A DNA stretch of 64,000 nt from Marichromatium purpuratum 984 (GCF_000224005.2 NZ_CP007031.1:62001-126000); one strand, 5' to 3'. Numbered from the stretch's first letter, positions 25,762 through 35,120 are shown. Numbers and translations: made by a program. The notes: generated by a model not told the origin, from the letters alone.

Positions 25762-26622
25762 ATGCTCGATCCCAATCAGTGGTTCTCCGAGGTCGTCGCG
25801 ACCGACGGTTCCGCCTTCTCGTTGAAGATGCGCGCCCGGGTGCACGAGGAGCAGACCCCTTATCAGCGCATCGAGATCTACGACACCGAGGGCTTCGGCC
25901 ATCTGATGGTGATCGATGGCTGCACCATGCTCTCGACCCGGGACAACTTCCTCTATCACGAGATGATGTCGCACCCGGCGCTGTTCACCCATGCCGCGCC
26001 GCGGCGGGTGTGCATCATCGGTGGCGGCGACTGCGGTACCCTGCGCGAGGTGCTGCGTCACGACGGGGTCGAGTCGGCGGTGCAGATCGATATCGACGAG
26101 CGCGTCACCCGGCTCGCCGAGCGCTATTTCCCCGAGCTCACCGAGGCCAACGCCGATCCGCGTGCGCAGCTGCTGTTCGAGGACGGGGTGCGCTGGATCC
26201 GCGAGGCCGCGCCGGCGAGCCTCGATCTGATCATCGTCGACAGCACCGATCCGGTGGGTCCGGCCGAGGGGCTGTTCACCCGCGACTTCTTCGCCGACTG
26301 CGAGCGCGTGCTCGCCCCCGGCGGCATCCTCATCCAGCAGAGCGAATCGCCGCTCTATCACACCCAGTTGCTGCGCGACATGCACCAGGCGCTGCGCGAG
26401 GGCGGCTTCGACACCACCCAGACGCTGTGCTTCCCGCAGCCGATCTATCCCTCCGGCTGGTGGAGCGCGACCATGGCCGGCAAGGGCGTCGCGCTCGATC
26501 GCTTCCGCCTCGAGGACGCCCGCGCCAAGCCCTTCGCGACCCGCTACTACAACGCCGAGATCCACCAGGGCGCACTCGCCCAGCCCGAGTTCCTGCGTCG
26601 CGCCCTCGCCGCGACCGACTGA
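25762..26622 (+). CDS. speE: spermidine synthase
   Basis: Transfers an aminopropyl group from decarboxylated SAM to putrescine. The 286-residue protein has the family motifs: NQWFSEV, the YQRIEIYDTEGFGHLMVIDGCTMLS strand set, IIGGGDCGTLREVLRH (dcSAM site), IVDSTDPVGPAEGLF and PQPIYPSGWWS. An ATG at 25756 lies too close to AGAGGA; the ATG at 25762 is 7 bases away and was chosen. The partner arginine decarboxylase speA is at 46744; speD is not in the window. Confidence 0.94.
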   Translation: MLDPNQWFSEVVATDGSAFSLKMRARVHEEQTPYQRIEIYDTEGFGHLMVIDGCTMLSTRDNFLYHEMMSHPALFTHAAPRRVCIIGGGDCGTLREVLRHDGVESAVQIDIDERVTRLAERYFPELTEANADPRAQLLFEDGVRWIREAAPASLDLIIVDSTDPVGPAEGLFTRDFFADCERVLAPGGILIQQSESPLYHTQLLRDMHQALREGGFDTTQTLCFPQPIYPSGWWSATMAGKGVALDRFRLEDARAKPFATRYYNAEIHQGALAQPEFLRRALAATD

Positions 26623-26632
26623 TCCTCCCGCC

Positions 26633-26652
26633 GCCCGGGCGTCCGCCCGGGC
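26633..26652 (+). terminator. GC hairpin after speE
   Basis: GCCCGGGC, loop GTCC, GCCCGGGC forms a perfect 8-bp stem 11 bases after the speE stop. No T run follows, so termination efficiency is uncertain. Confidence 0.5.
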
Positions 26653-26771
26653 CATGCGCCGGCTGAACGGCGTACGTCTTGTCTAGCGCCGCTCGAGGCA
26701 TGCTCCTGCGGGGCGCCATGCCGCGTCCCGATTCGGGGATTGCGCTCCCGATCCGGGCAGCATATGCGCGC

Positions 26772-26790
26772 GTTAATGAGAATAATTGTC
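26772..26790 (+). promoter_or_regulatory. Fur box upstream of the TonB-receptor locus
   Basis: GTTAATGAGAATAATTGTC matches 15 of 19 positions of the Fur consensus GATAATGATAATCATTATC, in an otherwise GC-rich gap. It lies about 250 bases upstream of the receptor start and implies repression by iron. Confidence 0.75.
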
Positions 26791-27041
26791 ATGTACGCGA
26801 AGTAAGGCGCTGATCGTCCATCTCACCTCGCCAGGATCGGCACGGGACAGGGGCCGAGTTCAGCCGGATGCCTTCCGTCCGGATGATCTCGGTTCCGCGC
26901 CATGGGATCTAGACCGCAAGGTCCGTGTGCTCATGACCCCCTGAATCTCTCTGCCGATGTCCCTCGCCGGTCGCCCGAGGTCGTCATGCGCCGGGTCCTC
27001 GACCCGCAGGCTGCTCGCGGCGACCAATGGAGATGACTCGT
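26791..27041. other. long leader of the TonB-receptor gene
   Basis: About 250 bases with no recognised gene. A 16-residue ORF (26986-27036, MRRVLDPQAARGDQWR) with a GAGG motif upstream ends just before the receptor start and could be a leader peptide; this is weak. Confidence 0.3.
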
Positions 27042-29129
27042 ATGCGGTATTCGAACCGACGTCGTCGGATCGCGAGCGCGATCCTCGGTGTCTCGCTGCC
27101 CCTGCAGGGGGTAGCCGCCAGCAGTGATGCGGTACAGCTCGATACCTTGACGGTGACCTCGCGTCTGAGTGAAGAGTCGCTCGCCGAAGTCCCCTTCAGC
27201 GTCGATGTGATCGATGCCTCGACCATCGAGGAGCAGCGCCTGCTGGATCTCGGCGAGGTGCTGCGTCAGACCCCCGGGGTCGACGTCAATTCATGGGGCG
27301 GGGCGAACGATGCCAACATCCGCATCCGTGGTGTCGGTTCGCTCTATCAGGTCAGTGCCGAGGACACCTCGGTGGTGATCAATCTCGACGGCGTGCCGAT
27401 GTCGAGCCGCCATGCCGCGATGGCGACCCTGGACGTCGAGCGTATCGAAGTGCTCAAGGGGCCGCAGGGCACCCTGTTCGGTCGCAACAGCGAGGCCGGC
27501 GCGCTCAACGTTCGCTCGCGTCGCCCGAGCCGCGAGGCCGAGGGCTATGTGCGCATCGAGGGAGGCGAGGCCGGTCAACAGCTCCAGGAGGCGGCCTTCG
27601 GTGGCGCGCTCTCGGAGCAGTGGATGGCGCGTGTGGCGATCCGTCACGAGGGTGGTGACAACTGGATCGAGAACCAGCGCACCGGTGATCCGCTGACCTA
27701 TGAGCGTAGTTTCGCGGCGCGTGCCAGCCTGCTCTGGGAGCCGACTGCCGAGACCTCGCTGCTGCTGATTTCGGAGCGTCAGCAGCGCGATGGTGCCGCC
27801 CCCGTCATGGTGCTCAGACCCTATGGCGATCCCCCGCTGGTCGATCTCTCGCCCGAGTCGATCGATGACAACCGCAAGGTCGTCGAGCGTCACTCGCTGG
27901 AGTTCAACCACCAGCTCGACTGGGGACGGCTGACCGCGATCACCTCGCTGACCAACGCCGATATCGATATCCACAAGGCGTATGGCACCCGGGTGAGCGA
28001 GAAGATGTTCGGCGCGCCGATCGAGATCCGCGCCCAGGATATCGGTGACGAGCGGGTGTTCAACCAGGACCTGCGGTTGTCGTCGCTGCCCGGTGCCGAG
28101 GTGTTCTGGGTGGCGGGTCTCAACCTGTCGCGCTCGGAGCGTACCTGGGACTCGTCGATCATGCAGGGGACGCAGTACGACCGTCGCTTCGATACCCACG
28201 GCGAGGCGATCTACGGTGAGCTGACCTATCCGCTCGCCGACGCCTGGAAACTCACCGCCGGTTGGCGTCATACCTGGGAGGAGAAGCGCTACGGCGCCAC
28301 CTATCGCAATCCGGGTTCGGTCTCGGTCGATCGACGCCGTCTCAGCGACAGCTATGACACCGGCCGCCTGGCGCTCTCGCACACCCTGAGCGAGTCGACC
28401 AATCTCTATGCCGTCGCCGCGCGCGGCTACAAGTCCGGCGGCTTCAACGACTTCGCCACCCAGATCGCCGACAGCGAGCCCTATCGCGCCGCCACCGTCG
28501 ACAGCCTCGAGATCGGTTTCAAGCACCATGCACTCGACGGGCGCTTCGATCTCAGCGGCGCGCTCTTCTACAACCGTGTCGCGGATGACCATCTGCTCGG
28601 TTTCGACTACCTGACCATGGCCACCCAGGCGGTCAACGCCGACACCGAGAGCAAGGGTGCCGAACTCGAGGGCAACTGGCGCATCGGCGCTGGGTTGAGC
28701 CTCTCGGCGGGGCTGAGCTATACCGACGCGACCATCACCGAGGACGTCCTCGGAGTCCAGGGCGGTCGAGTCGAGGCCGGCAACGGCGTGCCGGACGTGG
28801 CGCACTGGAGCGGTCTGGTGTCGCTGTCCTGGCAGCGGGCGATCGCGTCCTTCCCCGGCGGCGCGGCGCCGTTGCTCAATGCCCGACTGACCCATCGCTA
28901 TGTCGGCGAGCGCCCGGCCGATCCCCAGAACCGCATCGATCTCGAGGCCTACCACAAGCTCGACCTGCGTCTCGGCCTGATGTTCGACGATACCGAGTTC
29001 TACGTCTGGGGCGACAACCTGCTCGATACCGATTACGAGCACTACGCCTACGCGGTTCCGGGCGATATCTCCTTCGGTCTGCCAGCACAGGGGCGAGTTC
29101 TCGGGCTCGGGGTGAGCCACCTGTTCTGA
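27042..29129 (+). CDS. TonB-dependent outer-membrane receptor, probably for a metallophore
   Basis: A 695-residue outer-membrane gated channel. A signal peptide (RRRRIASAILGVSLPLQGVAAS) precedes the TonB box (LDTLTVTSR), the plug domain (VPFSVDVIDASTIEEQRLLDLGEVLRQTPGVDV; IRIRGVGS; VVINLDGVPM; IEVLKGPQGTLFGRNSEAGALNV) and a 22-strand barrel ending in the aromatic VSHLF. Of three close ATGs, 27042 has GGAG at 9 bases and was chosen. A Fur box upstream and two iron-type half ABC transporters downstream indicate ferric siderophore or a related metal chelate as substrate. A GC hairpin (29145-29163) lies between this gene and the first ABC gene. Confidence 0.93.
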   Translation: MRYSNRRRRIASAILGVSLPLQGVAASSDAVQLDTLTVTSRLSEESLAEVPFSVDVIDASTIEEQRLLDLGEVLRQTPGVDVNSWGGANDANIRIRGVGSLYQVSAEDTSVVINLDGVPMSSRHAAMATLDVERIEVLKGPQGTLFGRNSEAGALNVRSRRPSREAEGYVRIEGGEAGQQLQEAAFGGALSEQWMARVAIRHEGGDNWIENQRTGDPLTYERSFAARASLLWEPTAETSLLLISERQQRDGAAPVMVLRPYGDPPLVDLSPESIDDNRKVVERHSLEFNHQLDWGRLTAITSLTNADIDIHKAYGTRVSEKMFGAPIEIRAQDIGDERVFNQDLRLSSLPGAEVFWVAGLNLSRSERTWDSSIMQGTQYDRRFDTHGEAIYGELTYPLADAWKLTAGWRHTWEEKRYGATYRNPGSVSVDRRRLSDSYDTGRLALSHTLSESTNLYAVAARGYKSGGFNDFATQIADSEPYRAATVDSLEIGFKHHALDGRFDLSGALFYNRVADDHLLGFDYLTMATQAVNADTESKGAELEGNWRIGAGLSLSAGLSYTDATITEDVLGVQGGRVEAGNGVPDVAHWSGLVSLSWQRAIASFPGGAAPLLNARLTHRYVGERPADPQNRIDLEAYHKLDLRLGLMFDDTEFYVWGDNLLDTDYEHYAYAVPGDISFGLPAQGRVLGLGVSHLF

Positions 29130-29201
29130 ACCTCGGGGTTCGCGCCGGACGGAGCGCGTCCGGGGTGAGCTGTCCATTTCACTCATCTGTAGAGGTCATC
29201 G

Positions 29202-31028
29202 ATGAATACCGACCCGGATCAGAGTTCAGGCGCAGCGCCAGTCGGCACGAGCCCCTGGGCGGTGATGCGCCCGGTTCGCGGCCAGATCAGCTTCGCCATG
29301 CTGCTGTCGGCCCTTTCCACCTTTTTCGCCCTGAGCGCGCTCGGACTGCTCGCCTGGCTGGTGCACGGTCTGGTCGAGGACACCGATGCCTCACCTTGGA
29401 CCGCGTTGCTCGGGGCGATTGGCTGTACCGCAGTCGCCTATGTGCTGCGAGTGCAGGCCTTCCTCCAGTCGCACTCGGCGGCCTTCCGCCTCGAGCAGGT
29501 GCTGCGCACCCGACTCAGCCAGCACATGGCGCGGATCTCGCTCGGCGAGGCCCAGCACCTCGGTGCCGGTGCCCTGGCCAAGGTGATGCAGGACGACGTC
29601 AAGGAGTTGCACGTGTTCGTCGCCGACAGCACGCCGCTCTACGCCCGTGCCTATGTCGCCCCGGTGCTGACCCTGGTGGCCCTGCTGTGGCTCGACTGGC
29701 GTCTGGCGCTCGGCGCGCTGGCGGTGTTGGTGTTCGGTTTCATGGCGATGAACCTGGCGATGCGCAATCGCGGCGAACTCAGTCGTCGTTACCATCTGGC
29801 CCGCGAACAGGTCGGTGCCGCGGTGATCGAGTTCGTCCAGGCGATGCCGGTGGTGCGGACCTTCGACAGTGGTCATGCCACCTTCGGGCGCTATCAGCAC
29901 GCGCTGGTGGAGTACCTGGATATCGTTACCCGCTGGTATCGCGAGGCCGGGCTGTCGGCGCGCCTCGGGTTGGCGGTGCTCAACCCGCTGCCGACCCTGG
30001 TGGTGCTGCTGTGGTGCGGCGTGCTGCTGGTCTGGCAGGACACGCTCAGCTTCTCCACCTGGCTGGCGGTGTTGCTGGTCGGCACCGGGATGGCCGAGGC
30101 GATGATGCCGCTGATGTCGCTGATGCACCTGGTCGACAAGGCCAAGCTCAGCATCGGTCGTATCGAGCAGATCGAAGGCTTGCCGGTGCTGCCGCTGCCC
30201 GAGCAGGGACGCGACCCGCTTGCGGGCGATACCAGCGTGACCTTCGAGGCGGTCGAATTCCGCTACGAGGGCAGCGAGTCGGCGGCGCTCAGCGGTCTCG
30301 ATTTCCGCGTCGAGCCGGGTACCGTCACCGCCCTGGTCGGTCCCTCGGGTGCCGGCAAGACCACGGTGGCGCGATTGATCCCGCGCTTCTGGGATGTCTC
30401 CTCCGGACGCATTCTGGTCGGCGGAGTGGACGTCCGCGAGATGCGCCCCGAGATCTTGATGCATCAGGTCGCCTTCGTCTTCCAGGACACCTTCCTGTTC
30501 GCCAGCTCGATCGCCGACAACATCCGTCTCGGCATGCCCGAGGTCGATATGGACGCGGTGGTCGCTGCCGCCCGCGCGGCCCAGGCGCACGACTTCATCA
30601 TGGCGTTGCCGCAGGGCTATGACACCCAGGTCGGCGAACGCGGTCTCTTCCTCTCCGGCGGGCAGCGCCAGCGCATCACCATCGCCCGCGCCATCCTCCA
30701 GGACCGGCCGATCCTGGTGCTCGACGAGGCCACCGCCTTCGCCGACCCGGAGAACGAGGCGGCGCTGGTGCGCGCGCTCTCGCACCTGATGCGCGGCAAG
30801 ACGGTGATCCTGGTCGCCCATCGTCTCTCCACCATCCGCGACGCCGACCAGATCCTGGTGCTCGACCGCGGTCGGCTGGTCGAGCGTGGCCGTCACCACG
30901 AGCTGCTCGAACACGATGGTCGCTATGCCCGGCTGTGGCGCAGCTACACCCAGGCCCAGCAGTGGGCGTTGGGCGCGCACGCCGTCGAGGAGCAGGCACC
31001 CACCGCCAGTGAGGAGACCCCCGCATGA
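29202..31028 (+). CDS. half ABC transporter, YbtP/IrtA-like (subunit 1)
   Basis: A 608-residue protein with six membrane helices (to about residue 310) fused to an ATPase. The ATPase has Walker A GPSGAGKTT, signature LSGGQRQR, Walker B ILVLDEAT and the switch VAHR. The D-loop region reads DEATAFADPENE instead of the exporter DEATSALD. I associate that form with the YbtPQ/IrtAB group, which has exporter architecture but imports ferric siderophores. It overlaps the second half transporter by ATGA, so the two should form a heterodimer in the inner membrane. Import and not export is inferred from the receptor next to it. Confidence 0.9.
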   Translation: MNTDPDQSSGAAPVGTSPWAVMRPVRGQISFAMLLSALSTFFALSALGLLAWLVHGLVEDTDASPWTALLGAIGCTAVAYVLRVQAFLQSHSAAFRLEQVLRTRLSQHMARISLGEAQHLGAGALAKVMQDDVKELHVFVADSTPLYARAYVAPVLTLVALLWLDWRLALGALAVLVFGFMAMNLAMRNRGELSRRYHLAREQVGAAVIEFVQAMPVVRTFDSGHATFGRYQHALVEYLDIVTRWYREAGLSARLGLAVLNPLPTLVVLLWCGVLLVWQDTLSFSTWLAVLLVGTGMAEAMMPLMSLMHLVDKAKLSIGRIEQIEGLPVLPLPEQGRDPLAGDTSVTFEAVEFRYEGSESAALSGLDFRVEPGTVTALVGPSGAGKTTVARLIPRFWDVSSGRILVGGVDVREMRPEILMHQVAFVFQDTFLFASSIADNIRLGMPEVDMDAVVAAARAAQAHDFIMALPQGYDTQVGERGLFLSGGQRQRITIARAILQDRPILVLDEATAFADPENEAALVRALSHLMRGKTVILVAHRLSTIRDADQILVLDRGRLVERGRHHELLEHDGRYARLWRSYTQAQQWALGAHAVEEQAPTASEETPA

Positions 31029-32839
31029 ACGCCGAGACCCTGACCCAGGACGATACCGAGCGCCTCACCCTGGTGCCCTGGCGCACGACCTATCAGCGCT
31101 TGCTGAGTACCGCCGGCGAGCACGCTCGCGGGCTGCGTACGAGCCTGCTCGGGCTGGTGGTGGCGGCGGTGCTGCAGGGGCTGGCGCTGGCCTGCATGCT
31201 GCCGCTGTTCGTCGTGCTGCTGCGTCCGCAGCCGGAGTGGTCGACGGCGCTCGCCTGGTTGGGCGGGATGACCGCACTGGCCGTGCTCGCCACCGTGGTG
31301 CGCTGGCGCGCCATGGGGTTCGACTTCGATGGTCGGATGTCGCAGGCAACCCATGCGCTGCGTTTGCAGCTCGGCGAGCAGCTGCGGCGGATGCCGCTCG
31401 AACGGTTGCAGGACAAGCGTACCGGCGAGCTGAGTTCGATGTTGCTCGGCAACGTCGACGAGAACCTCAACTACGCGCTGACGGTGTTCAACATGATCGC
31501 CGGGGCAGTGGTCACCCCGCTGGTGGCGGCGCTGGTCACCCTGTGGCTGGACTGGCGGGTGGGGTTGATCCTGTTGCTGGTGTTTCCGGCGATCGTGCCG
31601 CTCTACCGTCGCCGCCGCCCCGCGCAGGACCGTGACAAGCGGCGCGTCGCCGCCGCCCACAGCCGCACCTATGCCGACATCCTCGAGTACACCCAGGGGC
31701 TGGCGGTGTTGCGCGCGGCCTGTTGCGAGGGCGAGAAGGCCGAGCGGCTGCAAGAGAGCTTCGCGCATCTGCGTGCGACCCAGGATGCGGCCGAGCGCGC
31801 CGGCGCCAAGCCGGCGATCATCGTCGCCAGCGTGGTCGAGCTGGGGCTGCTGCTAGTGGTCGCTGCCGGAACGACCTGGGTGGTGATGGGCTCGCTCGAC
31901 CTGGCGGTGCTGGCGGCGGTGATGGTGATGGTGGTGCGCTTCGCCGAGCCGCTGGCCAACTTCATCACCTTCACCAAGGTGTTCAGCCTGATCGAGGCGG
32001 CGCTCGAGCGCATCGAGGCACTGCTGGCGATCGAGCCGCTGGCGCAGCAGACCCCGGAGCGCATCCCGGAGCAGTATGACATCCGTTTCGAGGGCGTCTC
32101 CTTCACCTATGCGCAGAGCGCCGAGCCGGTGATCCAGGGCATCGATGCCGAGTTGGCGCCGTGCAGCCTCACCGCCCTGGTCGGCCCCTCGGGTTCGGGC
32201 AAGACCACCCTCACCCGATTGCTGATGCGTCATGCCGACGCCCAGGCCGGACGGGTCAGCATCGGTGGTGTGGATGTGCGGGCGATTCCGCCGAAGACCC
32301 TCAACGGGCTGATCTCGGCGGTGTTCCAGGACGTCTACCTGTTCGACGACACGGTCCGCGACAACATCCGCATGGCCCGCCCCTCGGCCTCCGACGCCGA
32401 GGTCGAGGCCGCGGCGCGTGCCGCCCAGTGCCTGTCGTTCATCGAGCGCCTACCGCAGGGCTGGGACACCCGTCTGGGTGAGATCGGCGGACGACTCTCG
32501 GGCGGCGAGCGGCAGCGGATCTCGATTGCCCGCGCGTTGCTCAAGGACGCGCCGATCGTCGTTCTCGACGAGCCCACCGCCGCGCTCGACACCGAGAGCG
32601 AGGTGGCGGTACAGCGTGCCATCGATGCCCTGGTGCGCGCCAAGACGGTGATCGTGATCGCCCACCGTCTCTCCACCATTGCCGCCGCCGATCGCATCCT
32701 GGTGATCGAGGACGGTCGACTGGTCGAGCAGGGGCGACATCAGGAGCTTCTCGATGCCGCCGGACGTTACCGCTCGATGTGGGATGCCCAGCAGGCGACC
32801 AAGGACTGGCACCTGAAGGACTCGCCACTGCCGGCCTGA
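31025..32839 (+). CDS. half ABC transporter, YbtQ/IrtB-like (subunit 2)
   Basis: A 604-residue fusion of a six-helix membrane domain (about 40-330) and an ATPase. The ATPase motifs are GPSGSGKTT, LSGGERQR, IVVLDEPT and IAHR; the D-loop is the ordinary DEPTAALD. It pairs with subunit 1 through overlapping genes. Both ATP sites look catalytically intact: each half has a Glu after Walker B and a switch His. The 3' flank (32843-32925) can fold into nested GC stems followed by a pyrimidine-rich stretch with five T residues, a possible terminator before the methyltransferase gene. Confidence 0.9.
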   Translation: MNAETLTQDDTERLTLVPWRTTYQRLLSTAGEHARGLRTSLLGLVVAAVLQGLALACMLPLFVVLLRPQPEWSTALAWLGGMTALAVLATVVRWRAMGFDFDGRMSQATHALRLQLGEQLRRMPLERLQDKRTGELSSMLLGNVDENLNYALTVFNMIAGAVVTPLVAALVTLWLDWRVGLILLLVFPAIVPLYRRRRPAQDRDKRRVAAAHSRTYADILEYTQGLAVLRAACCEGEKAERLQESFAHLRATQDAAERAGAKPAIIVASVVELGLLLVVAAGTTWVVMGSLDLAVLAAVMVMVVRFAEPLANFITFTKVFSLIEAALERIEALLAIEPLAQQTPERIPEQYDIRFEGVSFTYAQSAEPVIQGIDAELAPCSLTALVGPSGSGKTTLTRLLMRHADAQAGRVSIGGVDVRAIPPKTLNGLISAVFQDVYLFDDTVRDNIRMARPSASDAEVEAAARAAQCLSFIERLPQGWDTRLGEIGGRLSGGERQRISIARALLKDAPIVVLDEPTAALDTESEVAVQRAIDALVRAKTVIVIAHRLSTIAAADRILVIEDGRLVEQGRHQELLDAAGRYRSMWDAQQATKDWHLKDSPLPA

Positions 32840-32961
32840 TCCGGCGCGCGGGCGCGCCCCGGTCCGTACCGGGTGCGTGCCCGCGTCCCCCTTCCTTTTT
32901 CCATGACATGGCGGGCGCGAGACCGAGCCCTTGCGGCCGTCTTCCACCGAGAGACCTGCCG

Positions 32962-33780
32962 ATGACGACCCGACACGTTCCCAACCTCACCGATGTCCCG
33001 GAGACCATGCTGTGGACGCTGCACAATCGTGCCAGCGAGGCGGCGCGCGCCGACGGGGTGATCCGTGATCCCCGGGCCCTGGATATCCACCGCGCGCTCG
33101 ACTACGACTACGAGCGCGCCTTCGGTCCGGCCGATTACTCCCACGGCGTGCGCTCGGCGATCTTCGACGCCGAGCTGCGCGCCTTTCTCGATGCCCATCC
33201 CGATGGCGTCATCGTCAATCTCGGCGAGGGGCTGGAGACCCAGCGCTTCCGTCTCGACAGCGATCGGGCGCTGTGGCTGAGCGTCGACCTGCCCGAGTCG
33301 ATCGCCATCCGCGAGCGCTTCATCAGCCCGGACGCGCGCCATCTGCATCTGCCGATGAGTGCGCTCGACACCCGCTGGATCGATCGGGTGCCGTCGGGTC
33401 GGCCGGTCTATGTCACCGCCCAGGGGCTGTTCATGTATTTCGATCCCGAGGCGCTGGCCGGGCTGCTGCGCGAGCTGGCCACGCGCCTGCCCGGAGCCTG
33501 GCTCGCCTTCGATCACATCCCCGGCTGGCTGTCGCGGCGCACCTTGCGTGGCTGGTGGAAGACACCCCATTACCGCACCCCGAAGATGCCCTGGGGGATC
33601 GATCGGCACCGGCTTGCGCCGACGTTGCGCGACTGGGTTCCCGATCTCGTCGAGGTCCAGGATCTCGAATTCGTCGCCCCGCGCGGTCTGACGCGCGCGC
33701 TGACCTGGTTGGTGGCACGCGTGCCGGTGTTGCGCCGCTATCTGCCGGGGATCGTCAGGGTCCGTTTCGCTCCGGCCTGA
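32962..33780 (+). CDS. LCM/PpmP-type SAM-dependent methyltransferase
   Basis: A 272-residue O-methyltransferase of the leucine carboxyl methyltransferase family (PF04072 group, which also contains polyketide methyltransferases such as TcmP). Motif I is VIVNLGEGLETQRFRLD (about residue 76), with LSVDLPESIAIRERF next and YVTAQGLFMYFDPEALAGLLREL near 150. It follows the receptor-ABC-ABC genes by 122 bases on the same strand and is closed by a terminator belonging to the opposite strand, so it is read as the last member of this locus. Its substrate may be the imported chelator or its breakdown product; that is inference. Confidence 0.8.
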   Translation: MTTRHVPNLTDVPETMLWTLHNRASEAARADGVIRDPRALDIHRALDYDYERAFGPADYSHGVRSAIFDAELRAFLDAHPDGVIVNLGEGLETQRFRLDSDRALWLSVDLPESIAIRERFISPDARHLHLPMSALDTRWIDRVPSGRPVYVTAQGLFMYFDPEALAGLLRELATRLPGAWLAFDHIPGWLSRRTLRGWWKTPHYRTPKMPWGIDRHRLAPTLRDWVPDLVEVQDLEFVAPRGLTRALTWLVARVPVLRRYLPGIVRVRFAPA

Positions 33781-33788
33781 GCCGGCCC

Positions 33789-33813
33789 AAAAAAAGGGCC
33801 CCTGACGGGGCCC
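33789..33813 (-). terminator. intrinsic terminator of the glnK-amt operon
   Basis: On the minus strand a perfect 7-bp GC stem (GGGCCCC/GGGGCCC) with a 4-base loop is followed directly by seven T residues. It lies about 55 bases past the second amt stop. Confidence 0.93.
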
Positions 33814-33866
33814 TGAATGCTCAACAACAGAGGAGTGAGCAGCGCGAGAACATGGTGTTGGAGGCG

Positions 33867-35120
33867 TCAGCTGGCACGACGCGTGGCGGTGAACTCGGGA
33901 TAGGCCTCGAGACCGCACTCGCCGAGGTCGACGCCGGCGTATTCCTCCTCCTCGCTGACGCGAAGGCCCATCACCAGACGGATCAGCAGCCAGGCTAGCA
34001 GCGAGGTGGTGAACACCCAGCCGAGGATGGCGCCGAGTCCGATCGCCTGGGCGGCGAAGCTGGCACCGGCGTTGGTGATTGGCACTGCCATCAGCCCCCA
34101 CATGCCGACCACGCCGTGCACCGAGATGGCGCCGACCGGGTCGTCGATGCGCAGTCGGTCGAGGGTGACGATGGAGAACACCACCAGCACCCCGCCGACA
34201 CCGCCGATCAGGGTGGCGAACAGCGGCGAGGGGGTGAGCGGCTCGGCGGTGATCGCCACCAGCCCGGCCAGGGCGCCGTTGAGGGCCATAGTGAGATCGG
34301 CCTTGCCGAACAGCAGCCGGGCGGTGATCAGCCCGAGCAGGGTGCCGCCGGCGGCGGCCATGTTGGTGTTGACGAAGATCGCCGCCACCGCATTGGTGTT
34401 GTCGAACCCGGTGAGCGCGAGCTGGGAGCCGCCGTTGAAGCCGAACCAGCCGAGCCAGAGCACGAAGGTGCCGAGCGTGGCCAGCGGCAGGTTGGCGCCG
34501 GGGATGGCGTTGATCGAGCCGTCCTTGCCGTACTTGCCGCGGCGCGCGCCGAGCAGCAGCACGCCGGCGAGCGCCGCGGCGGCGCCGCACAGGTGCACCA
34601 GGCCGGAGCCGGCGAAGTCGTTGAAACCGACCGCCTCGAGCCAGCCGCCGCCCCACTTCCAGTAGCCCTGGATGGGGTAGATCACGGCGGTCATGACGGT
34701 GGCAAAGAGCAGGAAGGACCACAGTTTCATGCGCTCGGCCACCGCGCCCGAGACGATCGACATGGCGGTGGCGACGAACACCACCTGGAAGAAGAAGTCG
34801 GACATGCGGGCGTGGTTGAGGCCCTCGGCGGTGATGGTCGCGGCGTCGTGGTCACCACCGAACAGGAAACCCCAGTCGAGACCGGGGACGAAGCCGTTGC
34901 CCGCCGTCGGGTACATGAGGTCGTAGCCGATCACCATGTAGGTGGTGCTGGCGATGGCGAACAGGGCGATGTTCTTGGTGAGGATCTCGGCGGTGTTCTT
35001 GGCGCGGACCAGCCCGGCCTCGAGCATGGCGAAACCGGCGGCCATCCACATCACCAGGGCGCCGGTGACGAGGAAGTAGAAGGTGTCCAGGGCATAGACG
35101 AGCTGCGTGGTGGATTCCAC
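33867..35120 (-). CDS. ammonium transporter Amt (second copy)
   Basis: A trimeric inner-membrane ammonium channel. The 417-residue protein has about 11 helices and both conserved pore histidines (GLVHLCGA, equivalent to AmtB His168; ISVHGVVGMWG, equivalent to His318), plus the GWFGFNGGSQL segment. It starts with a GTG at 35120, supported by GGAGG 8 bases upstream; no ATG fits. Unlike the upstream copy it has no cleavable signal peptide, and the sequence is of a different Amt clade. It lies 92 bases after the first amt gene, before a shared terminator. Confidence 0.92.
   Translation of the reverse strand: MESTTQLVYALDTFYFLVTGALVMWMAAGFAMLEAGLVRAKNTAEILTKNIALFAIASTTYMVIGYDLMYPTAGNGFVPGLDWGFLFGGDHDAATITAEGLNHARMSDFFFQVVFVATAMSIVSGAVAERMKLWSFLLFATVMTAVIYPIQGYWKWGGGWLEAVGFNDFAGSGLVHLCGAAAALAGVLLLGARRGKYGKDGSINAIPGANLPLATLGTFVLWLGWFGFNGGSQLALTGFDNTNAVAAIFVNTNMAAAGGTLLGLITARLLFGKADLTMALNGALAGLVAITAEPLTPSPLFATLIGGVGGVLVVFSIVTLDRLRIDDPVGAISVHGVVGMWGLMAVPITNAGASFAAQAIGLGAILGWVFTTSLLAWLLIRLVMGLRVSEEEEYAGVDLGECGLEAYPEFTATRRAS

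Noticed and set aside
31025-32839. Treating the two half ABC transporters as drug or lipid exporters
   Set aside because: The fold alone allows it, but the Fur box, the TonB receptor and the DEATAFADPENE D-loop of the partner favour metallophore import; kept as the main alternative.
32767-34722. A 651-codon minus-strand frame spanning the LCM methyltransferase and part of amt
   Set aside because: Shadow of two supported genes with no recognisable domain of its own; it also crosses the intrinsic terminator.
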